From Mucilaginibacter xinganensis (GTDB taxonomy: Bacteria > Bacteroidota > Bacteroidia > Sphingobacteriales > Sphingobacteriaceae), in NCBI GenBank assembly GCA_026225055.1, contig JAMFSA010000118.1:1-63981 (forward strand): a stretch of DNA of 63,981 nucleotides. Direction: 5' to 3'. Below the pieces are notes generated by a model. It searched no databases and had not been told where the DNA came from. It saw nothing but the letters and a program-made list of their open reading frames with translations. Positions 32,843 to 41,721 of this stretch are shown in pieces. How positions within the stretch are numbered: the first letter of the stretch is position 1; the number at the start of each line of letters is the position of its first letter. The position numbers were made by a program, and so were the translations under genes.

Positions 32843-33103
32843 ATGGTTGGTTATGGCCATATTTTTGCCCGTTTTTTAGAAATAGTGACCATTGTCATAT
32901 TATACACCCTGATGGCTATCGGCCATCGCATCGTACAGGGCGGGCCGAAACATTTTAAACCGGTAATCATAACCGGCGCTTTAATACAGGCACTCGATAA
33001 ACTGGTTTATCTGGCCCCTAACCACCTACCGGATGAACTCTCAACGATAAGGGCTTTTCAATCTGCAGTTTTTTGGTCAACGACTGGATTAAGGCAAAAA
33101 TAA
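32843..33103 (+). CDS. Possible small membrane protein
   Basis: 86-codon open frame from an ATG at 32843, 11 bp right of the kinase operon boxes. The product has one hydrophobic helix (FLEIVTIVILYTLMAIGHRIV) followed by a polar tail. The composition of the first 50 residues looks protein-like, but I do not recognise a family and there is no -7 element at the standard distance. It could be the remnant of a larger membrane protein gene. Low confidence. Confidence 0.35.
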   Translation: MVGYGHIFARFLEIVTIVILYTLMAIGHRIVQGGPKHFKPVIITGALIQALDKLVYLAPNHLPDELSTIRAFQSAVFWSTTGLRQK

Positions 33104-33284
33104 GCGTGCGTAAATTAATAGAGTATAAGTAATCCATTTGCACTTTAGAAAACTAAAGATCCCCGTCACAAAAGAATTTAATTCTGGTACTGATAAATGA
33201 GGAACCGCATATTAGAAAGTAACCGTAGTCATTATTTTCACCAACAGGATTGGTCACTTTTACACAAGTAAATTACCCGGAACG

Positions 33285-34163
33285 ATGAAAACCATATTAG
33301 TATTAACTGATTTTTCCATAAACGCGGATTATTCCGCGCATTATGCATTAAAGTTCGCTCAAAAGATCAAAGCGAACCTACTGCTCTGTAATATATATAG
33401 TGTACCCGCAGATGACAAAAACCCTGATCCAAGTGCCTGGCCTGCGGGGATACACGAAGAAAACAGCATTGATGACCTTGGCGAATTACTGGCGCGCTTG
33501 AAGACCCAGATCGATGCCGGCAGTAAAGATGATTTCCGCCCGGAAATTAATCAGTACAGTGAAGAGGGCTTAGTCACCGATATCATCAATGAATTAGCCG
33601 CAAAAAATAATATTTTCATGGCTATTATAAGTATGCATAGTGCCGGTTACTTAACAACGCTTTTTTCGGAAAACCACACCAGGGATATTATTGAAAAAGC
33701 GAATTTTCCTGTTTTGATCATCCCGTACCAGGTTCGTTTTAAAGATTATAAAACGATAGCTTTTGCTACGGACATGACAGAAACGGATATCGATGTACTA
33801 CAGTCTTTATCTACGCTGGCCAGATATTCTGAATCCGAGATTTTAATTACCAATGTTTCTGATGATCATGCGACTATTCAGGAACAAGAAAATTCAATAA
33901 AAAAACTCTTTGAACCGGAGGTAATTAAAATACATAATCCAAAAATCCTTTATAAAGCAATAAAAAGCCGCAGTGTTGGTGACAGTCTTAGATGGCTATC
34001 CCAGCATGTTGAAATAGACATGGTAGTTTTGGTTCACCGGAAACTAAACCTCTTTCAAAAATTAACAGAGGGAAGCATTATTAAGAAAATGGCGGACCAT
34101 CCTGCAAAACCACTATTGATTTTTCCTTATTCAAATACAGAGGAACAGTTGCCCGTATTTTGA
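33285..34163 (+). CDS. Universal stress protein with two Usp domains (paralogue of 26258-27112)
   Basis: 292-aa tandem Usp protein: MKTILVLTDFSINADYSAHYALKFAQ opens domain 1; FKDYKTIAFATDMTETDIDVL opens domain 2; WLSQHVEIDMVVLVHRKLNL matches WVSEHGEVDLLAMVHRQHGF of the first copy. The N-terminal Usp nucleotide-binding loop is degenerate. A single box (TGATAAATGAGG, 33191-33202) lies 33 bp before a poor -7 candidate (TAGTCATT, 33226-33233), so control by the same regulator is possible but not clear. A terminator hairpin follows at 34190-34232. Confidence 0.9.
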   Translation: MKTILVLTDFSINADYSAHYALKFAQKIKANLLLCNIYSVPADDKNPDPSAWPAGIHEENSIDDLGELLARLKTQIDAGSKDDFRPEINQYSEEGLVTDIINELAAKNNIFMAIISMHSAGYLTTLFSENHTRDIIEKANFPVLIIPYQVRFKDYKTIAFATDMTETDIDVLQSLSTLARYSESEILITNVSDDHATIQEQENSIKKLFEPEVIKIHNPKILYKAIKSRSVGDSLRWLSQHVEIDMVVLVHRKLNLFQKLTEGSIIKKMADHPAKPLLIFPYSNTEEQLPVF

Positions 34164-34189
34164 AAAATTCATCTTACCCGTTCATTTAA

Positions 34190-34232
34190 GGAGATGCCCA
34201 TCGTCAATATGATCAGATGGGTATTTCCTTTT
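34190..34232 (+). terminator. Intrinsic terminator after the second universal stress protein gene
   Basis: GGAGATGCCCATC (34190-34202) pairs with GATGGGTATTTCC (34216-34228), allowing two G-U pairs, followed by a short T run (34229-34232). It lies 27 bp after the stop of the stress protein gene. Confidence 0.7.
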
Positions 34233-34343
34233 GGTATCAACTTTTAATGGTGACTTACCAAACGAATGCCTGATTTATTTTTTTAGGCTTTTTCTCTTTT
34301 CATCAGCCAGATCAAATCCTATAACATTTCTTAACTGAATAAG

Positions 34344-34408
34344 TGATGCATATCATATCCTGTAATAAGTAGCATCATTTATTCCACCTCCCATTACCTA
34401 TAGTTTTG
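34344..34408 (+). promoter_or_regulatory. Tandem FNR-type boxes and -7 element of the YceI operon
   Basis: Distal perfect box TGATGCATATCA (34344-34355), proximal half-box TAAGTAGCATCA (34366-34377), and -7 element TAGTTTTG (34401-34408). Spacing is 22 and 33 bp. Confidence 0.75.
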
Positions 34409-34450
34409 CACTACACAAAAACAAATAATTAGCTAACAATACAACTTCCA

Positions 34451-35059
34451 ATGAAAAAGAATTTCAAACAGGCCCTGATACTTACAGTGATTTGTATCAT
34501 GGGATTTAGCAGCATGCTGCACGCACAATCGATTTATAAGATTAATGATTCAAAAGATATGGATATGAAATTGTCCGGCACATCCACACTGCATAGCTGG
34601 ACGATGGATGCAAAAACCTTTTCAGGTGATGCAGATTTTCATTTTGAATCAGGCAGCGGGGGGCAGCTCTCATCCGTTAAATCATTAACATTTACATTGG
34701 CTGTAGCGGATTTGAAAGGCAGTGAAGGCGGCTTAAATAAAAACGCTTACAAAGCATTAAAGGCAAAGGACTACAAAGACATCGATTATAAGCTACTATC
34801 AGCAACCATCACACCTGAAAAGAATAACAAATACCTGATAAAAGCACGTGGCAACCTTACCATTGCCGGGGTAACTAAAGAGGTAATCATGGATGTGGAA
34901 TGTGTTGTTAACACAGATGCCACTATCACCTGTACCGGATCTGAAAAACTAAACATGACCGACTATGCTGTAAAGCCACCAACCTTTATGCTGGGCGCTA
35001 TGAAAACAGGCGATGCCATTACACTCAATTTTAAGCTGATTTATAAAAAAGCAAGCTAA
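34451..35059 (+). CDS. YceI family periplasmic lipid-binding protein
   Basis: 202-aa protein with a signal peptide (MKKNFKQALILTVICIMGFS...AQS) and a YceI lipocalin-like domain: LSGTSTLHSWTMDAKTFSGDADF, VADLKGSEGGLNKNAYKALKAK (the SxxxxMDxxMxxALKA-like helix), ARGNLTIAGVTKEVIMDVEC. YceI proteins bind isoprenoid or quinone-like lipids. It is first in a five-gene rightward unit (YceI, porin-like, membrane protein, YceI-like, ADH) with gaps of 33, 24 and 13 bp, then 87 bp before the ADH gene. Confidence 0.9.
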   Translation: MKKNFKQALILTVICIMGFSSMLHAQSIYKINDSKDMDMKLSGTSTLHSWTMDAKTFSGDADFHFESGSGGQLSSVKSLTFTLAVADLKGSEGGLNKNAYKALKAKDYKDIDYKLLSATITPEKNNKYLIKARGNLTIAGVTKEVIMDVECVVNTDATITCTGSEKLNMTDYAVKPPTFMLGAMKTGDAITLNFKLIYKKAS

Positions 35060-35092
35060 TAATTAATCATACAATATTAATCTATCTACAAA

Positions 35093-36436
35093 ATGAAAAT
35101 TAAACTTATCCTTCTTTTCTGCCTGGTTACCAGTATAGTAAAAGCGCAGGAACAACTGCAATATTTCCGCCCTAACGATATGAGGGGCATCAATGTATTT
35201 GAAACTTCTAAAACCGATACGGTCCCGTTCACGGGGTTAAAAGTGAAGGTTGGCGGAAACTTTGAAATGGAATTCCAGGGGTTGCGGAACTTCAACACCG
35301 CTACGCCAATGACAAAGCCCGGCTTTACCGGGAATGTGAACAGTTTGGAAACATTAACTAACGGCTTCGCGCTGCCCATGGCTAACCTGAATGTGGATGC
35401 CCAGCTGGAAGACGGCATACGTATGAATATCACCCTATACCTGGCCACCAGGCACCATGAGGATACCTGGGTAAAAGGCGGTTATATCCAGTTTGACAAA
35501 TTGTTATTTCTTAAAAGCGATGTGATCAACAATATCATGAAAAGTGTTACGATCAAGGTTGGCCAGTTTGATGTGGATTACGGCGACCAGCATTTCAGGA
35601 GATCTGACGGCGGTAATACCATCTATAACCCATTCATAGAGAATTATATTATGGACGAATTTGCAACGGAAATCGGTGCCGAGGTTTATGTCCATACCCA
35701 TTCCGGCTTCTTTGTAATGGGCGGAATGACTAACGGCGAACTGGATGCTACAGTGGTTGCCGGTACTAAAATTGATTCCGCAACAGGTAAACCAAATCAA
35801 TTTGATCCCGCATTTCACGGAAAAATAGGCTTTGATAAACAAGTAAATAAAGATTTAAGGGTAAGGATTACCGGTTCAGGTTATACTATACATAGCGCTA
35901 ACAGTAGCACCCTTTTCGGGGGCGACCGTACCGGCTCTCATTATTTTAACGTAATGGAGAATCAAAATATAGCCAATGGCACAACACTATCTAACGAAAA
36001 TGATTACAGTCCATTTTCAGGCAGGTTAAACCCCGGCTTTAGTGAGGAAGTAAACACCGTGATGGGTAACGTATTCCTGAAATATAAAGGCCTTGAGTTT
36101 TTTGGCACAGCCGAAGATGCTAAAGGACGCGCGATAACAGAAGTAAAGGAACGTAAAGCAACCCAATATGCGGCTGATCTGATCTATCGTTTCCCGCAGG
36201 GTAAAGAGAACTTTTGGGTTGGCTTTAGATACAATACCGTAACTGCTTTACTGCAAGGTTATACCTCAAACATTACCATCAACCGCGAAGCTGGCTCATT
36301 AGGCTGGTTCATCACCAAAAACATAATGGCTAAGGCCGAATATGTAAACCAGAATTATGAAGGTTATCCATCTGCCAATATACTTAACGGCGGAAATTTT
36401 CACGGGGCCGTATTGGAAGCCTCAATAGGATTTTAA
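35093..36436 (+). CDS. Outer-membrane porin-like protein
   Basis: 447-aa exported protein, signal peptide MKIKLILLFCLVTSIVKAQ. The body has alternating strands ending in aromatic residues and charged turns (FEMEFQGLRNF, MNITLYLATRHHEDTWVKGGYIQFDKL, VTIKVGQFDVDYGDQHFRRSDGG), and ends with strand-like VLEASIGF with terminal Phe, as in outer-membrane beta barrels. GQFDVDYGDQ is the pattern of OprP/O-type or carbohydrate porins, but the family is not certain. Sits between two YceI-like genes. Confidence 0.75.
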   Translation: MKIKLILLFCLVTSIVKAQEQLQYFRPNDMRGINVFETSKTDTVPFTGLKVKVGGNFEMEFQGLRNFNTATPMTKPGFTGNVNSLETLTNGFALPMANLNVDAQLEDGIRMNITLYLATRHHEDTWVKGGYIQFDKLLFLKSDVINNIMKSVTIKVGQFDVDYGDQHFRRSDGGNTIYNPFIENYIMDEFATEIGAEVYVHTHSGFFVMGGMTNGELDATVVAGTKIDSATGKPNQFDPAFHGKIGFDKQVNKDLRVRITGSGYTIHSANSSTLFGGDRTGSHYFNVMENQNIANGTTLSNENDYSPFSGRLNPGFSEEVNTVMGNVFLKYKGLEFFGTAEDAKGRAITEVKERKATQYAADLIYRFPQGKENFWVGFRYNTVTALLQGYTSNITINREAGSLGWFITKNIMAKAEYVNQNYEGYPSANILNGGNFHGAVLEASIGF

Positions 36437-36460
36437 CAATCTGTTGCTAAGCTATTTAAA

Positions 36461-36868
36461 ATGAAAAAAATATTGATCACAGGATTAATTGCAGGCTGCA
36501 TATTATTCATACTAAGCTATGGCGGCCTGTTCCTGGGTGTAAGGTATTTTCCTGCCCTATTTGTAGACTATAATAACCCATTATTTAACTCAGATGGCGG
36601 CAGGGATGTATTGTTTTACATGCATGCATTTATCATCAGCTTTGCTTTATCGTGGTTTTGGGACAGGTTTAAAACATTGTTTAAAGGAACATTCATCATG
36701 CGGGGTTTAGAGTTCGGGTTTGTTTATTCGATCATCGCACTTTTACCCGTCATGTGGATCTCCTTCAGTTCCCTTGATATTACCGTGATCATGGTCATCA
36801 GCTGGTTTTTGTACGGGCTTGCACAGGCCATCATTGCAGGACTGGTATTCGCTAAAGTTAACCCCTGA
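36461..36868 (+). CDS. Hypothetical integral membrane protein
   Basis: 135 aa with four predicted membrane helices: GLIAGCILFILSYGGLFLGV, VLFYMHAFIISFALSWFW, GFVYSIIALLPVMWISF and VIMVISWFLYGLAQAIIAGLVF. Short loops, no motif I recognise. It follows the porin-like gene by 24 bp and precedes the YceI-like gene by 13 bp, so it is probably co-transcribed. Function unknown. Confidence 0.7.
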   Translation: MKKILITGLIAGCILFILSYGGLFLGVRYFPALFVDYNNPLFNSDGGRDVLFYMHAFIISFALSWFWDRFKTLFKGTFIMRGLEFGFVYSIIALLPVMWISFSSLDITVIMVISWFLYGLAQAIIAGLVFAKVNP

Positions 36869-36881
36869 TAAAGCTCAACCC

Positions 36882-37499
36882 ATGCTATATAAAAATTCGT
36901 TGTGGTTATTGTTGGTTTACCTTTCCCTTACCGGTTTTGTGTTACAAGGGCAGTCGGTTTATGAGGCGCCGCCCACAAAATGGGCGGTAAGCCAGAACAG
37001 TAACCTGAGTGTTAACGGCAGTACAAACATTAATAAATTCTCCTGTGTCGTTCCCGCTTATGACCGGACGGATACGCTGTTCATCAGTAACAGCAAAAAA
37101 AACAATGAGGTCAGTTTGTCCGGAAGTATCGGGCTTAGCATCAGCAGCTTTAATTGTCACAATTCTGGTATGACCAAACAACTACAGAAAACTTTAAAAG
37201 AGAAACAGTTCCCTGCGCTTCATATCCGGTTTTTGTCTTTAAACAAGTTCCCGGATTTGAACGCTCAACCGGAAATGATAACAGGCCTGGTTGTTATTGA
37301 AATCGCAGGCGTTAGCAAACGCTTTGTGATCAATTATCAAATTAATCGGGACGATCAGAAAACCATTCATTTATTGGGATCGCGGATGATCAACTTTTCC
37401 GATTTTAACCTTGTCCCGCCACAAAAATTAGGCGGGATGATCAAAACTAAAGATGAGCTGAGTGTTGAATTCCATATGAACATAAAAGCAATAGAATAA
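36882..37499 (+). CDS. YceI-like periplasmic protein
   Basis: 205-aa protein, signal peptide MLYKNSLWLLLVYLSLTGFVLQGQS. A divergent YceI fold: NLSVNGSTNINKFSCV (cf. LSGTSTLHSW in the first YceI), HNSGMTKQLQKTLKEKQFPALHIRFLSL, LVVIEIAGVSKRFVINYQI. The start is the ATG at 36882; the longer frame overlaps the preceding gene by 50 bp. Second YceI-type protein in this operon, which suggests a pair of lipid carriers. Confidence 0.78.
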   Translation: MLYKNSLWLLLVYLSLTGFVLQGQSVYEAPPTKWAVSQNSNLSVNGSTNINKFSCVVPAYDRTDTLFISNSKKNNEVSLSGSIGLSISSFNCHNSGMTKQLQKTLKEKQFPALHIRFLSLNKFPDLNAQPEMITGLVVIEIAGVSKRFVINYQINRDDQKTIHLLGSRMINFSDFNLVPPQKLGGMIKTKDELSVEFHMNIKAIE

Positions 37500-37586
37500 G
37501 GATGATCAGCTTATCCCGTAAACGGGCTTTGCGGCATAAACAGGTTGCTGCATTTAAATTAAATTCTACAAGTAAAACCATCTGAT

Positions 37587-38621
37587 ATGATACCTAAAAA
37601 AATGAAAGCAGCAGTTATCCATAATTTCGGACAACCCCTGCAAATTGAAGAAATGCCGGTGAAAGAACCCGGTGAAAATCAAATACTGGTTAAGGTGATC
37701 GCCTGCGGGGTGTGTCATACCGATTTACACGCCTGCCAGGGCGACTGGCCTGCAAAACCCAAGATGCCGTTGATCCCGGGACATGAGGCACTGGGTTACG
37801 TGGTTGCTTTAGGGCACGGCGTACAAAAAATCAAGGAAGGCGACATTGTCGGTGTGCCTTGGTTATACAGCGCCTGCGGATGCTGTGACTACTGTTATAC
37901 CGGCTGGGAAACGCTATGTGAGACACAGCAGAATGGAGGCTATAGTGTAGACGGCGGGTTTGCAGAATATGTGGTCGCAGATTCCAGGTATGTTGCTCAT
38001 TTCCCTGCCAACATAAATTTTACAGAGATGGCCCCGATTATTTGTGCCGGTGTAACCGTTTATAAAGGATTAAAACAAACCGACGCCAAACCCGGAGAAT
38101 GGGTAGCCATATCGGGCATTGGCGGCTTAGGTCATTTAGCGGTCCAATATGCCAAGGCAATGGGATTACATGTGGCCGCCATCGACATAGCGGACGATAA
38201 ATTGGCTCTGGCTAAAAGCTTGGGTGCTGATTTAACGGTAAACGCAAAGGAGCAGGACCCCGGCGAATTTCTCAAAAAAGAAACCGGCGGTATGCATGGC
38301 GTGCTGGTTACAGCCCCTTCTCCGATAGCCTTTAAACAAGGTTTGGGTGCCTTGCGCCGTAAAGGTGTGATGTCGCTGAATGGATTACCTGCCGGAAGTT
38401 TCGACCTCTCGATCTTTGATACTGTTATTAACGGCACAACCATCAGAGGTTCCATTGTCGGAACCCGAAAAGATATGGAGGAAGCGATTTCCTTTGCCCT
38501 GGAAGGAAAGGTGAAAACAACGGTTCACGCAGCGAAACTTGAAAACATCAATACGGTATTCGACGAAATGAAAAAAGGAGACATTAGTGGCAGGATAGTT
38601 TTAGAAATTGCCCAGCCTTAA
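37587..38621 (+). CDS. adhP: Zinc-dependent alcohol dehydrogenase (AdhP type)
   Basis: 344-aa medium-chain dehydrogenase. Catalytic zinc ligands in CGVCHTDLH and GHEALGYV; structural zinc cysteines in CGCCDYCYTGWETLC; Rossmann motif ISGIGGLGHLAVQYAKAMG. The GGYSVDGGFAEYV and IVGTRKDMEEAISFALEG segments are typical of AdhP, an ethanol-active enzyme that works mainly as aldehyde reductase under fermentation. It follows the YceI-like gene by 87 bp. A weak tandem-box candidate (37503-37514, -7 TAAATTCT at 37560-37567) has the right spacing but poor boxes. ATG 37587 or 37602 could start. Confidence 0.9.
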   Translation: MIPKKMKAAVIHNFGQPLQIEEMPVKEPGENQILVKVIACGVCHTDLHACQGDWPAKPKMPLIPGHEALGYVVALGHGVQKIKEGDIVGVPWLYSACGCCDYCYTGWETLCETQQNGGYSVDGGFAEYVVADSRYVAHFPANINFTEMAPIICAGVTVYKGLKQTDAKPGEWVAISGIGGLGHLAVQYAKAMGLHVAAIDIADDKLALAKSLGADLTVNAKEQDPGEFLKKETGGMHGVLVTAPSPIAFKQGLGALRRKGVMSLNGLPAGSFDLSIFDTVINGTTIRGSIVGTRKDMEEAISFALEGKVKTTVHAAKLENINTVFDEMKKGDISGRIVLEIAQP

Positions 38622-38647
38622 TCATTACCACAATCAATATAAGAATG

Positions 38648-38684
38648 AAACCGCCATTAACTTTAGGGTTAGTGGCGGTTTTTT
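38648..38684 (+). terminator. Intrinsic terminator between adhP and nuoN
   Basis: AAACCGCCATTAAC (38648-38661), six-base loop, GTTAGTGGCGGTTT (38668-38681) followed by TTT. One G-U pair. It ends the rightward unit and, on the other strand, lies just after nuoN, where the T run is poor. Confidence 0.85.
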
Positions 38685-38686
38685 GA

Positions 38687-40129
38687 TCAAAGACTTTTTA
38701 CAATGTCAATTAACCAGCCTGGATAAACGCCCAGGCCAATGATTAAAAGCGCCAATAGGGTAAGTGCTATGATTCCACCAATTGACGCGACCAAAGGAGA
38801 ATTTGAAGCGGAAAGGTTATCCTCTTCCTGTTTCATCATGGCAACAATTACCCGGAGGTAATAAAACAAGCCGATAACACTGCTCGCCACCAAAACAAAT
38901 GCCAGCAGCCATTGGGCGCTCCCCAATCCGGCTGTTAACAGAAAATATTTGCCTATAAACCCGGCTGTAAGCGGGATACCCGCCAGGGAGAGCAGGAAAA
39001 TGGTGAACAGTGCTGCAAGAAAAGGTCTTTTCCAAAACAATCCTTTATACGCCCCGATGTCGGTGGCTTCACTATCTGATGACGAAATCACCGTGATGAT
39101 GCCAAAAGCGCCGATAATTGTTATCACGTAGACGGTAATATAGAAGGTAGCCGCCTGTACCCCCATTCCCTTTCCGGCAATAAAAGCAACCAGTAAATAA
39201 CCCAAGTGGGCTATTGAAGAATAAGCCAGCATCCTTTTCACATTATTTTGCATCAGGGCCAGCAGGTTACCCATGAGCATTGACAGCACAGCAATAACCA
39301 TAAACATCAGCATCACTTTAGGATACCGATAAAGGTCAGCCATCATAAAAAAGTGAAGCAGGAATGCAACTACCCCACCTTTAGAAACCGTTGCAATAAA
39401 GGCCGATACAGGGGATGACGCACCCTCATAGACATCCGGCGCCCACATATGGAAAGGAACCAAAGCTAATTTGAACCCTATTCCCACGATCATCAGACCA
39501 GTCCCCGTCACCAGCATTATAGTCGCACTGCCGCTCATGGCAGCTGTAATAGCAAACAACCCACTAAAAGACATTTCACCGGAAGCAGCAAAGATGAGCG
39601 CCATCCCGAATAATAAAAAAGCAGAGGACATGGCCGCCAGCACTAAATATTTCAGTCCTGCTTCTATCGCTTTTACCTGTTCCCTGTAGTAGCTGATTAG
39701 GGTGTACAAGGAAATAGTCAAAATTTCTATGCTTACAAAAAAAGAGATAAAATGGGTGCTTACGACCATCATACAAGAGCCCAGTGTTGCCAGCATTAAT
39801 AATAAATAATATTCCTCCTTTCGCTTATCAGGGAATAAACGCTGGAGACTGATGTAACTAAAGATACTGATTGCCAAAGTCGCCGACAATAAGATTATCT
39901 GGTAGTATAAGCCAAAACGGTCAATAATAATGATTGCTCCTATGGCATGCGGCTTTTCATCCAGCTGTAATAAAGCAACAGCGATGGCAGCTAAAATAAT
40001 CAGCGCGGTGGTTATAAAGGCCAGTTTATGGTTGCGCTTTAGCGCTACCAGGATCAGGGTAAGCAATATGCCGCCGGCTAATATAACCATAGGCAGTAAA
40101 CTCCTTATATCTTCTGCTGACATCTTCAA
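38687..40129 (-). CDS. nuoN: NADH-quinone oxidoreductase subunit N
   Basis: 480-aa antiporter-like membrane subunit of complex I. About fourteen hydrophobic helices; conserved features include YYREQVKAIEAGLKYLVLAAMSSAFLLFG with the key Lys, KLALVPFHMWAPDVYEGA, and the second half LAYSSIAHLGYLLVAF. Last gene of the 13-gene operon. Its start overlaps the nuoM stop by 4 bp. Confidence 0.93.
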   Translation of the reverse strand: MKMSAEDIRSLLPMVILAGGILLTLILVALKRNHKLAFITTALIILAAIAVALLQLDEKPHAIGAIIIIDRFGLYYQIILLSATLAISIFSYISLQRLFPDKRKEEYYLLLMLATLGSCMMVVSTHFISFFVSIEILTISLYTLISYYREQVKAIEAGLKYLVLAAMSSAFLLFGMALIFAASGEMSFSGLFAITAAMSGSATIMLVTGTGLMIVGIGFKLALVPFHMWAPDVYEGASSPVSAFIATVSKGGVVAFLLHFFMMADLYRYPKVMLMFMVIAVLSMLMGNLLALMQNNVKRMLAYSSIAHLGYLLVAFIAGKGMGVQAATFYITVYVITIIGAFGIITVISSSDSEATDIGAYKGLFWKRPFLAALFTIFLLSLAGIPLTAGFIGKYFLLTAGLGSAQWLLAFVLVASSVIGLFYYLRVIVAMMKQEEDNLSASNSPLVASIGGIIALTLLALLIIGLGVYPGWLIDIVKSL

Positions 40130-41721
40130 TTTGAGTTTTTAGTGTTGATTTTCCAATGCTGACCCTGTTCGTTTACGCTGGTTATTGTTATAGCTTGATG
40201 ATCAGTTTCCCGTGGGTTCACATCAGCTTTATCCGATTGAGTTTTATCCCTTCCCTCTACCCTTTCGATGACCTCAAGAACCGATGCCCTGGAAACGGTT
40301 AATACAGCCGAAGGGAATAATCCCAGCCATAAGATCGCGATGACCAGGGACGTCATTATTCCCATTTCCCGGATGCTGAAATCAGCGATTGTCCATTGCT
40401 TTTGTTCTTTTCCGTAAAATACTTTTTGCATGATACGCAGCGAGTAGATAGTAGCGGCAACCAATCCCAGTGTCGCTATAATGGTGAGTGTCTTATTAGC
40501 CATGAATGAACCGGTCAGTATAAGAAATTCCGCCACAAAGTTTCCCAGTCCGGGCAAGCCCAGGGAAGCCATAACAAATACGAGCCCCATGGCGCCCATC
40601 TTGGGTATCTTTGCCCAAAGCCCCCCCATCTGACCGATGTCGCGGGTTTGAATACGTTCATGCAACGTGCCGGCAATTATGAACAGCGCACCGGTACTGA
40701 TGCCATGCGCGACCATTTGCATGACTACCCCCTGCATGGCCATTTCATTAAACGCGTAGATCCCCAATAAAATAAATCCCATATGGCTCACACTGATATA
40801 GGCTACCAGGCGCTTGAGGTCTGTTTGCGCAAATGCCAGCTTCGCGCCATATAAAATACTGATAACACCCAATAGCATGGCTACCGGCGCGAACTGGTGC
40901 GATGCCTGCGGGAATAAGGGTAATACGAAACGGATCAATCCATATGCCCCGGTCTTTAACAGCAGGCCTGCAAGAATGACACTGCCTGCCGTAGGGGCTT
41001 GTGTATGCGCATCCGGCAACCAGGAGTGAAAAGGCACCGTTGACAGTTTGACGATGAAAGCTATTACAAATCCGAGCATCAGCAGGAAAGCAGTTTGGGG
41101 TGCCATGACCGTGCCTAATAGCTGCTCATAGTCAAAAGTAAACACGCCCGTATTATGCCCATGAACCAGGTACAATCCCAATATGGAAAGAAACATCAGC
41201 AGCCCGCTTCCCTGGGTAAACAGAAAGAATTTATAAGACGCATAGGTGCGATTCTCGTTTCCCCATATACTGATGAGAAAATACATCGGAATCAGCATCA
41301 CTTCCCAGGAAAAATAAAAGAGGAAAAGATCCAGCGATAGAAATACGCCGGCAATACCGGCCAGCACAAATAGCAGGTTAAAATGAAAAAAGCCGACCCG
41401 TTTATTAATTTCTTTCCAGGAAGTCAGCACGGAGAGTATGCCGAGAAAAGAAGTAAGCGCCAGCATCAGCAAACTTAACCCATCAACGGCCAGCTTAATC
41501 TGTATGCCGAAAGCGGGAATCCAGGAATGCGTATAGCTCATGATCCATAAAGTGGACGCTGATCCCCGCTGGTGAGTCAGCCATAACCAAACCACCACCA
41601 AAAGCTGAACAGAAATCCCAGCGAGGCTGATAATCCTTGGCAGGGTATTATTCCAGCGACCCGCCAGCCATGCCAGCATCCCGCATCCCATTAATAAAAC
41701 GATCAGTGCGGCCAGTATCAT
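40126..41721 (-). CDS. nuoM: NADH-quinone oxidoreductase subunit M
   Basis: 531-aa proton-translocating subunit. Typical segments: FYFSWEVMLIPMYFLISIWG (Glu in helix 5), KLSTVPFHSWLPDAHTQAPTAGSVILAGLLLKTGAYGLIR (Lys), RLVAYISVSHMGFILLG. An unusual C-terminal extension of about 50 polar residues (from DKTQSDKAD to the end) follows the last helix. Starts within 4 bp of the nuoL stop; the operon is tightly packed. Confidence 0.93.
   Translation of the reverse strand: MILAALIVLLMGCGMLAWLAGRWNNTLPRIISLAGISVQLLVVVWLWLTHQRGSASTLWIMSYTHSWIPAFGIQIKLAVDGLSLLMLALTSFLGILSVLTSWKEINKRVGFFHFNLLFVLAGIAGVFLSLDLFLFYFSWEVMLIPMYFLISIWGNENRTYASYKFFLFTQGSGLLMFLSILGLYLVHGHNTGVFTFDYEQLLGTVMAPQTAFLLMLGFVIAFIVKLSTVPFHSWLPDAHTQAPTAGSVILAGLLLKTGAYGLIRFVLPLFPQASHQFAPVAMLLGVISILYGAKLAFAQTDLKRLVAYISVSHMGFILLGIYAFNEMAMQGVVMQMVAHGISTGALFIIAGTLHERIQTRDIGQMGGLWAKIPKMGAMGLVFVMASLGLPGLGNFVAEFLILTGSFMANKTLTIIATLGLVAATIYSLRIMQKVFYGKEQKQWTIADFSIREMGIMTSLVIAILWLGLFPSAVLTVSRASVLEVIERVEGRDKTQSDKADVNPRETDHQAITITSVNEQGQHWKINTKNSN

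Noticed and set aside
33191..33233. Half box TGATAAATGAGG and TAGTCATT before the second universal stress protein gene
   Set aside because: Only one half-box, no distal partner and a poor -7 element; control of this gene by the regulon is unproven.
37503..37567. Tandem-box candidate before adhP (TGATCAGCTTAT, -7 TAAATTCT)
   Set aside because: Spacing fits, but only a half box is present and adhP is probably read through from the YceI operon. Not counted as a member.
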